From: Lactiplantibacillus modestisalitolerans
Lineage (GTDB): Bacteria; Bacillota; Bacilli; Lactobacillales; Lactobacillaceae
Length of the DNA stretch: 64,000 bases
Assembly: GCF_005405425.1 (NCBI RefSeq)
Contig: NZ_BJEA01000004.1
Location: 1-64,000 of the forward strand
Direction: 5' to 3'
Position 1 is the first letter of the stretch; each line of letters begins with the position of its first letter. Below are positions 55,123-63,282 of this stretch, one piece after another. The translations under genes and the position numbers were made by a program. The notes under the pieces are model-generated. The model was not told the origin of the DNA, did no database searches, and saw only the letters and a program-made list of their open reading frames with translations.

Positions 55123-57011
55123 TGAGTGCGAAAAAAGCAAGTCAAACGGAAGCACCCCGTCCAAGTGGACCCCGGCATGGTCCTGGTAGCCGTGGCCTCG
55201 TGGAAAAACCGAAGAGCTTCTGGAAAACGACTTTCCGCTTAATGCGGTACATGTCTGATCGGTGGGTCGGACTAGTGGTTGTCATGGCCTTTGCGATTGC
55301 GTCGGTTATTTTCCAAATTCGGACTCCTAAGATTTTAGGGAAAGCCACTACTGAAATCTATAAGGGGATTATGAAGGGAAACGCCCAGCAGAGTGCCGGG
55401 ATTGCCCAGAACGGGTTTCCAATTAACTTCGAAAAGATTGGTCAGATCGTTTTAATCGTTATTTTGATGTACTTGGCATCGGCCGTCTTTAACTTTATCC
55501 AACAGTACATCATGACCCGGATTTCTCAGGGGACCGTTTATAAATTGCGGCGTTCCTTTAAGGGAAAGATGCGGAACGTCCCGATTTCGTACTACGATAC
55601 CCACAGTAACGGGGATATCATGAGTCGGGCGGTCAACGATATGGATAACATCGCCAACACGTTGCAACAAAACCTGACCCAGGCGGTTACCAGCACGGTA
55701 ACCTTTATTGGGACCCTTTGGATGATGATCTCCATCAGTTGGAAGTTAACTTTAATTGCCCTAGTCACGATTCCCCTCAGCGTTGTCGTTGTTGGGGTGA
55801 TTGCGCCTAAGTCGCAAAAATTCTTCGGAATTCAACAAAAGAGTTTGGGGTTACTAAACGACCAAGTTGAAGAAAATTACGCCGGCCACGTCGTCATTAA
55901 GAGTTTCAATAAGGAACAAGACGCGATCGATGACTTTGAGGAACAAAACGAAAACTACTATCAATCGGCTTGGAAGGCCCAGTTTATTTCTGGGATTATC
56001 ATGCCACTGATGATGTTCTTAAATAACATCGGCTACGTTTTCGTTGCGATTATTGGTGGGATCGACGTTGCCAACGGGAAAGTGACTTTGGGGAACATCC
56101 AGGCCTTTCTGCAATATACGCAACAGTTCTCCCAACCAATCTCACAGATGGCGAACCTGTTGAACACGATTCAATCGACGATTGCGTCTGCGGAACGGGT
56201 CTTTGACGTCCTTGACGAAGAAGAAATGAAGCAAACGAAGTCGGACTTGCCCGCGGAAACCGATTCGGACAATTTGATCAGTTTACAACACGTTCAGTTT
56301 GGTTATACCGACGAAGCGCTTTTGATGAAGGACTATAATCTGGACGTTAAGCGCGGGCAGCAAGTGGCTATTGTTGGGCCAACCGGGGCCGGCAAGACGA
56401 CCATTATCAACTTGCTGGAACGCTTCTACGACATTAAGGGTGGCTCGATTCGCTTAAACGGTGTCGATACGCGGGATTTGAAGCGTGAAGACTTACGATC
56501 GCACTTTGCGATGGTGCTGCAGGATACGTGGCTGTTTACCGGGACGATTTACGATAACTTGAAGTACGGGCGCGAAGACGCGACCGAAGAAGAAATCTAC
56601 GCGGCGGCGAAGGCGGCCCACGTTGATAGCTTTGTACGTAAATTACCGGATGGCTACCAGACGATCCTAAATGAAGAAGCGTCCAATATTTCTCAGGGCC
56701 AACGGCAATTATTAACGATTGCGCGGGCCTTTGTCGCCGATCCAGAAATCTTGATCTTAGATGAAGCGACGAGTTCGGTGGATACTCGAACCGAAGTTCA
56801 CATCCAGCACGCGATGGAACGGCTCTTAAAGAACCGGACGAGTTTCGTCGTGGCGCACCGCCTATCAACGATTCAGGGCGCCGATAATATCATTGTGATG
56901 AATCACGGCTCAGTCGTTGAAACTGGGACTCACAGCCAGTTAATGGCGCAAAATGGCTTCTATGCCGATTTGTATAACAGTCAATTTTCAGGAAACATTA
57001 GTCAAGACTAA
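55122..57011 (+). CDS. Heterodimeric ABC exporter, catalytic subunit
   Basis: 629 residues: a proline/arginine-rich cytosolic N-terminus (about 1-40), six helices, then an ATPase domain with Walker A GPTGAGKTT near 423, the signature altered to NISQGQRQLL (near 522) and Walker B LILDEATSSVD with the catalytic Glu. Together with the upstream half it has one consensus and one degenerate site, as in known heterodimeric exporters. Confidence 0.9.
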   Translation: MSAKKASQTEAPRPSGPRHGPGSRGLVEKPKSFWKTTFRLMRYMSDRWVGLVVVMAFAIASVIFQIRTPKILGKATTEIYKGIMKGNAQQSAGIAQNGFPINFEKIGQIVLIVILMYLASAVFNFIQQYIMTRISQGTVYKLRRSFKGKMRNVPISYYDTHSNGDIMSRAVNDMDNIANTLQQNLTQAVTSTVTFIGTLWMMISISWKLTLIALVTIPLSVVVVGVIAPKSQKFFGIQQKSLGLLNDQVEENYAGHVVIKSFNKEQDAIDDFEEQNENYYQSAWKAQFISGIIMPLMMFLNNIGYVFVAIIGGIDVANGKVTLGNIQAFLQYTQQFSQPISQMANLLNTIQSTIASAERVFDVLDEEEMKQTKSDLPAETDSDNLISLQHVQFGYTDEALLMKDYNLDVKRGQQVAIVGPTGAGKTTIINLLERFYDIKGGSIRLNGVDTRDLKREDLRSHFAMVLQDTWLFTGTIYDNLKYGREDATEEEIYAAAKAAHVDSFVRKLPDGYQTILNEEASNISQGQRQLLTIARAFVADPEILILDEATSSVDTRTEVHIQHAMERLLKNRTSFVVAHRLSTIQGADNIIVMNHGSVVETGTHSQLMAQNGFYADLYNSQFSGNISQD

Positions 57012-57025
57012 AGGAGGGGTGTTAA

Positions 57026-57997
57026 TTGTTCCGTAAAACCGTAGGAATCGTCGTTTCAGCGGGCGCGTTAGCGTTAGTACTTGCCGGCTGTGGTCAAACG
57101 ACGCTCTCCACAACTAAAACCACGTACAAGCGCAACGGACTGGTCGCGGCCGTTAAGGGTCGCAGTAACCAGCAAACCGTCCGTTACCAAATCGATGGGG
57201 CCAAAACAAAAACGGCGAAGGTCAATCATCACACCTTCGTGATTCAAGTGCCAACTAAAACGAAGCGTCAGGCCGTTCAAATTAAGGCCGGTAACCAGAC
57301 TAAGACGGTCCACGTAAAGGGTGCGAAGCGCCTGTTGGGCTATCAGAAGTTGGCGACGGCTTATAATCAGGCCTTGATTGCGTCGAAGTTGAGTAAGCGG
57401 GACCAGGCGGCTGCGCAGAAGCTGCAGACGCAGGGCGCAGCGCTGAAAAAGCAGCAGGCCCAAATTCAGGCGAAGGTTAAAACGGCCCAAGCGCAAGTAC
57501 AGGCCGGGGGCGCTGAGGCGGCAACTGGCGCCGCGACGCTACAGGCTCAGCAAGCGGCTGCGGCCAAGCTTAAAACGCAAGCGGCCAGTTTACAGGCCAC
57601 GCAAAAGCAGGTGGCGACTGCCATGGCAACGGCTAAAAAGCAGGTCAAGTCCCAGTTGTTACCAAGTAAGACGCCGAGTAATGGGGTTCAAAACGTTTTA
57701 ACGACCAAGGATTACCGAATTCGGCTAAACGTTCAAAAGGGTGATGTTATGGGAGCCGCAATGATCGTGCCCACTAAGGCCTTTAAGAATAAACAACGCC
57801 AGCAGAACTTTGGGACTGCGTTTGCCCTGTTAGCTTCAACGAGTGGTGCGAACGCTAAAAAAGTCATGAAACAATTCTCCAAGGAAACGAAGGATAATAG
57901 TGGTAGTACCACGACCTTTGATCCAATCATCTCGAACGGGGTGCGCTTTACGATCGGGGTGTCGGCTGCGGACCTCTACTTGTTTATGACTAAATAG
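57026..57997 (+). CDS. Coiled-coil lipoprotein
   Basis: 323 residues from TTG 57026 behind AAGGAGGGGTG. The lipobox VLAGC is at about 20-24, so it is a predicted surface lipoprotein. A small beta region is followed by an alanine/glutamine/lysine-rich coiled coil (about 100-215) and a C-terminal domain (about 220-320). It follows the exporter genes closely (14 bp), so it may assist that pump at the surface. No family recognised. Confidence 0.72.
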   Translation: MFRKTVGIVVSAGALALVLAGCGQTTLSTTKTTYKRNGLVAAVKGRSNQQTVRYQIDGAKTKTAKVNHHTFVIQVPTKTKRQAVQIKAGNQTKTVHVKGAKRLLGYQKLATAYNQALIASKLSKRDQAAAQKLQTQGAALKKQQAQIQAKVKTAQAQVQAGGAEAATGAATLQAQQAAAAKLKTQAASLQATQKQVATAMATAKKQVKSQLLPSKTPSNGVQNVLTTKDYRIRLNVQKGDVMGAAMIVPTKAFKNKQRQQNFGTAFALLASTSGANAKKVMKQFSKETKDNSGSTTTFDPIISNGVRFTIGVSAADLYLFMTK

Positions 57998-58005
57998 GTG
58001 ACGAT

Positions 58006-58043
58006 AAAAAACGACTCAGGAATTTTTTCCTGGGTCGTTTTTG
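58006..58043. terminator. Bidirectional terminator
   Basis: AAAAAACGACTCAGGAA and TTCCTGGGTCGTTTTT; it serves the lipoprotein gene and the opposing gene. Confidence 0.92.
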
Positions 58044-58055
58044 AGTGCAGTGGTG

Positions 58056-58385
58056 CTATTCAAATGACAGTTCTAAGAAATAGGCCCGCTGTTGCGGGAG
58101 GTGTGCGGTTGTGACCCAGACTTCGTGATAATTGGGCACCTTTTTTTCGGTATAGTCAAAGAAAAAGTCGAGTAACTGACCGTTCTTAGCGACAAAGTCG
58201 TCTTGAAAGCGGTTAACGAGCAACTTGTTGTCTGGAAAATAGATTTCGGGGTTGGCGACCTTGACCGAATCCGGAATCACCATTCGAACCACGTTCGTAT
58301 ACTCGGGCGTGGTGAAGGCGATTTCAGCGGGGTGGTGCGCAATGTAGAACATGACGTTATAAATCGAATCAGAATTACTTGCCAC
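58056..58385 (-). CDS. Hypothetical protein
   Basis: About 109 residues if it starts at GTG 58385 (VASNSDSIYNVMFYIAHHP), 10 nt after AAAGGACTGG. A TATAAT -10 box (about 58420) lies directly upstream and excludes the longer frame that begins at 58571. It is soluble and aromatic-rich (FFFDYTEKKVPNYHEVWV). Family not recognised. It diverges from ilvE. Confidence 0.6.
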   Translation of the reverse strand: MASNSDSIYNVMFYIAHHPAEIAFTTPEYTNVVRMVIPDSVKVANPEIYFPDNKLLVNRFQDDFVAKNGQLLDFFFDYTEKKVPNYHEVWVTTAHLPQQRAYFLELSFE

Positions 58386-58467
58386 GAAAAACCAGTCCTT
58401 TATTGAATTTAATCTCATTATACCAAAAAAAGGCGGGGGTGCTTTGAAATCTTCTTCCGAGTTTTTC

Positions 58468-58496
58468 TTGACAAACTTCTCATAAACCATTAATCT
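58468..58496 (+). promoter_or_regulatory. Promoter of ilvE
   Basis: TTGACA (58468-58473) and TAATCT (58491-58496), spacing 17. The 60-nt leader contains an AATTAA/TTAATT inverted repeat. Confidence 0.8.
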
Positions 58497-58556
58497 TTTA
58501 ATTAAATTCAAATTAATTAAATCTGGATAATCTACACATAAAGGAAGTCGGATCAC

Positions 58557-59585
58557 ATGGCAAATGTACAATTAGACTGGGATAACTTGGGATTTGAGTA
58601 CCGCAACCTACCATATCGCTACCGGGCGTATTGGAAAGACGGCGATTGGTATAAAAAGGAACTTACAGGTGATGCAACTTTACATATTAGTGAAGGGTCG
58701 CCGGCCCTGCACTACGGCCAACAAGATTTTGAAGGCCTTAAAGCCTACCGGACCAAGGACGGTAGCATTCAATTATTCCGTCCAGACCGTAACGCGGCCC
58801 GGATGCAAACGAGCTGTGAACGACTTTTAATGCCGCAAGTCCCAACCGATATGTTTGTGGACGCGGTTAAGCAAGTTGTTCGGGCGAACCAGGACTACGT
58901 GCCACCGTATGGGACCGGCGCAACCTTATACTTACGGCCCCTAATGATTGGGGTTGGCGGTAACATCGGTGTTCATCCGGCCCAGGAATATATCTTTACG
59001 ATCTTCGCAATGCCGGTTGGAAGCTACTTTAAGGGTGGCATGACGCCAACCAACTTTACGACTTCTAATTACGACCGGGCCGCCCACAAAGGGACCGGCG
59101 CGTATAAGGTTGGTGGGAACTACGCGGCCAGCCTCTTCCCTGGTCAAGAAGCGCATCAACACGGCTTTTCTGATTGTGTTTACTTGGATCCAGTTGAACA
59201 CAAGAAGATTGAAGAAGTTGGTTCAGCGAACTTCTTCGGGATTACCGCGGATAATACCTTCGTCACGCCGAAGTCGCCATCAATCTTACCATCCGTGACG
59301 AAGTACTCCTTGCTCTACTTAGCCGAACATAAATTTGGCATGAAGACGGAACAGGGCGACGTTTACGTCGATGATTTGGACCGCTTCACCGAAGCTGGTG
59401 CTTGTGGGACGGCTGCCGTTATTTCACCAATTGGTGGTTTGGAACACAACGGTAAGTTACACGTCTTTTATAGTGAAACGGAAGTGGGCCCGGTCACTAA
59501 GAAGCTGTATGACGAATTGACGGGTATCCAGTTCGGTGACCGTGAAGCGCCTGAGGGCTGGATTCAAAAGGTCGATTTAGACTAA
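58557..59585 (+). CDS. ilvE: Branched-chain amino acid aminotransferase
   Basis: 342 residues, fold-type-IV PLP enzyme, BCAT length. The PLP lysine is in GTGAYKVGGNYAAS near residue 188, SPSILPSVTKYSLL is near 240, and the distal signature FTEAGACGTAAVISPIG near 277 is complete. It exchanges the amino group between Leu/Ile/Val and 2-oxoglutarate, feeding aroma and redox metabolism in lactobacilli. It has its own promoter and terminator. Confidence 0.95.
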   Translation: MANVQLDWDNLGFEYRNLPYRYRAYWKDGDWYKKELTGDATLHISEGSPALHYGQQDFEGLKAYRTKDGSIQLFRPDRNAARMQTSCERLLMPQVPTDMFVDAVKQVVRANQDYVPPYGTGATLYLRPLMIGVGGNIGVHPAQEYIFTIFAMPVGSYFKGGMTPTNFTTSNYDRAAHKGTGAYKVGGNYAASLFPGQEAHQHGFSDCVYLDPVEHKKIEEVGSANFFGITADNTFVTPKSPSILPSVTKYSLLYLAEHKFGMKTEQGDVYVDDLDRFTEAGACGTAAVISPIGGLEHNGKLHVFYSETEVGPVTKKLYDELTGIQFGDREAPEGWIQKVDLD

Positions 59586-59617
59586 TTCGATGACGCCGAA
59601 TAACTTTTAATTAAATT

Positions 59618-59656
59618 TGGAAATCAACCGAGGTTTGCGGTTGGTTTCTTTTTTTG
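59618..59656 (+). terminator. Terminator of ilvE
   Basis: AAATCAACCG and CGGTTGGTTT then CTTTTTTT. Confidence 0.9.
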
Positions 59657-59694
59657 TGAATCGGTATAATAAAATTAATAGGGAGGGGAACGCA

Positions 59695-59883
59695 ATGCGG
59701 TTTTTATATCAGTACGGTCGGGTGATTGAGTGGCTGAGTGCCGCGATAATTGTGGCAACGATGCTACTCTTTAATTTTGGCTTGGTGACTCAGCGCGGGG
59801 CGGCGGTCGTGAGTGTGAGTGTCATTATCATTTATTGGCTGGCGGTCGTTCCCCGGATCATTCATGAAAAAAAGTCGCCGTAA
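59695..59883 (+). CDS. Small two-helix membrane protein
   Basis: 62 residues from ATG 59695, with an ideal GGGAGGGGAA site and a TATAAT about 30 bp upstream. Two hydrophobic helices (about 12-31 and 36-54), lysines at the end. No recognised family. Confidence 0.65.
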   Translation: MRFLYQYGRVIEWLSAAIIVATMLLFNFGLVTQRGAAVVSVSVIIIYWLAVVPRIIHEKKSP

Positions 59884-59964
59884 CCGCAACCAAGCGGCGT
59901 ATAATTGACAACGAATGGCGAGCGGCCATTCGAAAATTTAGTGGGATGTTGAGGCGGATGAAGC

Positions 59965-60981
59965 ATGCAATTTGAACGAACACGCGCGCAAATTCAACAA
60001 ATGGTAACTAATCAAGTGATTCCAGGCGCGAGCTACGCCTTACTAACCGGTGCGCAGGTTTTTGAAGAACGGGTGGGCGTGGCCCAGGTTCAGCCGACCC
60101 GCCTCCCGTTGTGGGCGCACGCTCGCTACGACCTGGCCTCACTAACGAAGGTCATCGGGACCACGACGGTGGCGCTGCAGTTACTGGCACAGGGCAAGTT
60201 GGCCATCGACCGGCCGGTTCATGATTATCTGCCGGACTTTGAAAACCGGCGGGTGACGTTGCGCCATTTAATGACCCATACGAGTGGCATTAGTGGCTAC
60301 ATTCCTAATCGTAACCAGTTGGCTGCCCCGCAGTTATTGCGGGCGGTTCAAGCGCTCCCAATTAGTGATCAAAACCTGGGGCACCGGGTCGTTTATACCG
60401 ACCTCGGCTTAATTTTGACCGGGCTAATTATTGAACAAATTGAACACGCACCAATTCAAACGGTGATCACCCAGCGGGTGTTACGGCCGCTGGCGTTACC
60501 GGATGCAACTTTTCATCCGCAAGCGGAGTTAGCGGTCCCAACCGTTTGTCAAGCTGATGGTCAGCCCCTACGTGGTACGGTTCACGATCCGAAGGGCCGA
60601 ATTTTGGGTGCCCACTGTGGTTCGGCCGGGTTGTTTGCCAGTGTGGCCGATTTAGTACGCTTTAGCCGCTTACTGTTAGGGCAACTAGACGTGCCGACCG
60701 TTTTAACGCAGACTCAAATCAAGCAGTTATACCAAGATTGGACCCCGAACGGCCGCTTAAGTCGTAGTTTTGGTTGGAACCTTTGGTATCGGCAGCCGGA
60801 CCAGCCGGTGATTTTTCATACCGGCTACACCGGGACCCTAATCATGCTGGACCGCCAAACGCAAAGCGGATTGGTCTTCTTATCTAACCGAATTCATCCG
60901 GTGGTCGACGACGCGCGCTTTTTACCGGAACGGCGCCGGCTGATTGCAGCTTGGCTGGCGGACACGCTTCCTCAAAATTAA
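59965..60981 (+). CDS. Serine hydrolase, beta-lactamase/PBP4* family
   Basis: 338 residues without a signal peptide. The SxxK motif is SLTK (in YDLASLTKVIGT, near residue 52), a YxN-like YTD lies in VVYTDLGLILTG near 142 and the third motif HTGYTG is near 287. LMTHTSGISGY near 100 is typical of class-C-like esterases/peptidases. The catalytic set is present, with Asp in place of Asn in the second motif. Physiological substrate unknown. Confidence 0.85.
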   Translation: MQFERTRAQIQQMVTNQVIPGASYALLTGAQVFEERVGVAQVQPTRLPLWAHARYDLASLTKVIGTTTVALQLLAQGKLAIDRPVHDYLPDFENRRVTLRHLMTHTSGISGYIPNRNQLAAPQLLRAVQALPISDQNLGHRVVYTDLGLILTGLIIEQIEHAPIQTVITQRVLRPLALPDATFHPQAELAVPTVCQADGQPLRGTVHDPKGRILGAHCGSAGLFASVADLVRFSRLLLGQLDVPTVLTQTQIKQLYQDWTPNGRLSRSFGWNLWYRQPDQPVIFHTGYTGTLIMLDRQTQSGLVFLSNRIHPVVDDARFLPERRRLIAAWLADTLPQN

Positions 60982-61098
60982 TTTCAAATAAATGTATAAG
61001 CAAATTAATTAAAAAGACTAGACACCATTTCACAACCGCTTTCATTTGTGCTAAACTTTAATTACGATTAGTGGCTGGCAGTCCGCGAGGAGGCTAAG

Positions 61099-61134
61099 GT
61101 GAGTCCGCGAGCGTTAGTTTGGTTAATTGATTAG
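61099..61134 (+). CDS. Possible 11-codon leader peptide upstream of manA
   Basis: A GTG start five bases after a perfect AGGAGG (61088-61093) opens an 11-codon frame (MSPRALVWLID) ending 94 bp before manA. It could be a leader peptide or chance. No terminator-like hairpin follows, except GTTAG/CTAAC near 61182-61214. Confidence 0.3.
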   Translation: MSPRALVWLID

Positions 61135-61228
61135 CGTTGTAAATGTCAGCCGCGTTTTGATGAATAAGTAAGAAAGGGAAAGTTAGCCGACTTTTGACGA
61201 CTCATCCGACTAACGGGGTAGATAACTT

Positions 61229-62194
61229 ATGAGTGAACCGTATTTCTTAAAACCAGTGTTCCACGAAAAAATTTGGGGTGGTCAGCGCTTAAAAACCGAC
61301 TTTGGCTACGACATTCCTAGTGATCATACGGGTGAATGTTGGGCAATTTCAGCCCATCCCCACGGCCCAGCCATGGTTGAAAACGGCCCCTACGCTGGCC
61401 TAACGCTGGATCAAGTTTGGGATCAACACCGCGACGTTTTCGGTAACGCAAAGGGGGACGTCTTCCCACTATTGACCAAGATTTTAGACGCAAGCGAAGA
61501 TTTATCGGTTCAAGTTCATCCCGATGATGCTTACGCGGCGGAACACGAACACGAATTAGGTAAAACCGAGTGCTGGTACGTGATTGCAGCCGAACCCGGG
61601 GCAACCATGATTTACGGCCACCATGCCCAAACTAAGCAGCAATTAGCTGATTGGATTCATAATGGCGAATGGGACCGCTTATTCCGCCGGGTGCCAGTTA
61701 AGGCCGGTGACTTCCTCTACGTACCATCGGGAACGATTCACGCCGTTGGTAAGGGCATCATGGTCTTAGAAACTCAGCAAAGCTCTGACACGACTTATCG
61801 CTTGTATGACTGGGACCGGGTTGATAAAACCACGGGCAAAAAGCGCGAGTTGCACTTGCAACAATCAATTGACACGACGAACGTGCCGCATCACGATCCG
61901 GACTTGAACATCACGACGACGCAGGTTGGCGATGCGACCGTGACCAAGTACGTTCAGTCACCATTCTTTGCTGTTTGGCAGTGGCGCTTACAAGGCGGTC
62001 AAGCGACCTTTGAACGGCAGCAGGCACCGTACACCCTCGTTTCCGTACTAGCGGGCGAGGGGAGTATTAGTGTTGATGGTCAGGATTACCCGCTGACTAA
62101 GGGTGTTCACTTTATCTTACCTTACGACGTTAAGCAGTGGACCTTGAAGGGTGACTTACAAATTATTGCTTCCGAACCAGGGGCTAAGGCTTAA
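61229..62194 (+). CDS. manA: Mannose-6-phosphate isomerase, class I
   Basis: 321 residues, cupin-type zinc enzyme converting mannose-6-P and fructose-6-P. The zinc-site motif LSVQVHPDDAYA is near residue 91, the GKTECWYVI stretch follows at 110, and YVPSGTIHAVGKG near 165 carries further ligands. The length is that of the Gram-positive short form. It is monocistronic and followed by a strong terminator. Confidence 0.95.
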   Translation: MSEPYFLKPVFHEKIWGGQRLKTDFGYDIPSDHTGECWAISAHPHGPAMVENGPYAGLTLDQVWDQHRDVFGNAKGDVFPLLTKILDASEDLSVQVHPDDAYAAEHEHELGKTECWYVIAAEPGATMIYGHHAQTKQQLADWIHNGEWDRLFRRVPVKAGDFLYVPSGTIHAVGKGIMVLETQQSSDTTYRLYDWDRVDKTTGKKRELHLQQSIDTTNVPHHDPDLNITTTQVGDATVTKYVQSPFFAVWQWRLQGGQATFERQQAPYTLVSVLAGEGSISVDGQDYPLTKGVHFILPYDVKQWTLKGDLQIIASEPGAKA

Positions 62195-62217
62195 TTAGTT
62201 AACCCCCTGCGATGATA

Positions 62218-62262
62218 AAAAAGATTGATAAGCGTGCGCACGCGGACCAATCTTTTTTTAGA
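62218..62262 (+). terminator. Terminator of manA
   Basis: AAAAAAGATTG and CAATCTTTTTTT with an inner GCGTGCGCACGC palindrome. Confidence 0.92.
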
Positions 62263-62331
62263 CAATAACTGATGCTATCAGGAAGTTGAAACCACTTTCA
62301 AAAAGTACATAAATAAAATTTATAATGACAA

Positions 62332-62518
62332 GGGGTTAACTAATCTGCGGGCCGCAGGAAAAACAGTTCCCATCAGGTTAGTAGTCTGGATTAATCAAAG
62401 TGGTACCAACCAATCTTGATTTTACGGCTTTTTGCTATGTTCCGAAGCGCTCGTAGAAGAAAATCAAGACCGCCATAATCGCATGAAGCCTGACTTGCGA
62501 TTATGGCGGTCCTTTAAA
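62332..62518 (+). ncRNA. Candidate small RNA between manA and gatD
   Basis: A promoter with TATAAT (62321-62326) and a weak TTCAAA 18 bp before it starts a roughly 185-nt transcript with no ORF. Three helices are visible: CTAATCTG (62340-62347) with CAGGTTAG (62374-62381); a 10-bp perfect TCTTGATTTT (62414-62423) with AAAATCAAGA (62460-62469); and a closing hairpin ACCGCCATAATCGCA with TGCGATTATGGCGGT (62469-62510). AATCAA upstream can compete for TTGATT. The T-tract is weak. No known class recognised. Confidence 0.5.
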
Positions 62519-62558
62519 ATATAAATTATATTAATAGTACTAGGCTAAGCGGTCCCAG

Positions 62559-63281
62559 TTACGGTTTAATGACGACGTTTTTAGTTAAGTCCTCAGTCAA
62601 CTGGTCGAGGGGGGACCAATCGCCGTCTGGATACTTGCGTTGGAGCGCAATTTTTAAGATCCGCTTTGCGAGGGCTTCGTTGCGGGCTAAAATGGGGCCG
62701 TGGAAGTAGGAACCAAAGGTGTTTTTATAAATCACGCCTTCACTACCGTCCTTCCCGTTATTCCCGTGCCCCTGTTCAACTTCCCCGAGGGGGCGTTCAC
62801 CCGCACCGAGGAAGGTCATGCCGTTGTGATTTTCAAAGCCGTAGTAGGTCTGACCGGTCTCAGCGTTTTTAATGGTGATGTTGCCGATGAAGCGGTTGTT
62901 GTCCTGACTAAGCGTGTAGTGGTCTAAAGCTCCGATACCGGCGATTTTTTCACCGTTGGCCCCGATGTAGTAGTGGCCTAACATTTGAAAACCACCACAG
63001 ATGGCCAGAAACGGACCGCCGGCTTGGATGTACGCGGTTAGGGGTGCCTTTTTCGTTTGGAGGTCCTTAGAAACGATCGTTTGCTCGTAATCCTGACCAC
63101 CGCCGAAGAGGACGAAGTCGTACTTATCCGGGTCAAACGCATCGTCTAAGCTAATCAAATCGATATCAATGGTGGCGTCGACCGCTTTTGCATAGTAGCG
63201 CATGGCGAGCAGGTTCCCGATGTCACCATAAGTGTTCATTAAGTCGCCGTATAAGTGGGCGGCACGTAGTTGATAAGCCAT
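62559..63281 (-). CDS. gatD: Lipid II isoglutaminyl synthase, glutaminase subunit GatD
   Basis: About 240 residues, CobQ-like class-I amidotransferase that feeds ammonia to MurT so that D-Glu of lipid II becomes D-isoglutamine. The nucleophile Cys is in LAICGGFQMLG near residue 94 and the catalytic His region is GFENHNGMTF near 155. ATG 63281 (MAYQLRAAHLYGD) is chosen: AAAGGAGGG lies inside the end of murT at the right distance, and the family starts here. Transcribed after murT. Confidence 0.93.
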   Translation of the reverse strand: MAYQLRAAHLYGDLMNTYGDIGNLLAMRYYAKAVDATIDIDLISLDDAFDPDKYDFVLFGGGQDYEQTIVSKDLQTKKAPLTAYIQAGGPFLAICGGFQMLGHYYIGANGEKIAGIGALDHYTLSQDNNRFIGNITIKNAETGQTYYGFENHNGMTFLGAGERPLGEVEQGHGNNGKDGSEGVIYKNTFGSYFHGPILARNEALAKRILKIALQRKYPDGDWSPLDQLTEDLTKNVVIKP

Positions 63282-63282
63282 G

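Noticed and set aside
58386-58571. Longer N-terminus for the minus-strand gene at 58056
   Set aside because: It would read through a TATAAT promoter element and the ilvE promoter, and lacks a ribosome binding site.
62380-62425. Possible T-box because of AGTGGTACCAACC
   Set aside because: The upstream transcript is only about 70 nt, too short for Stem I, the sequence departs from the T-box consensus, and no gene follows on that strand.
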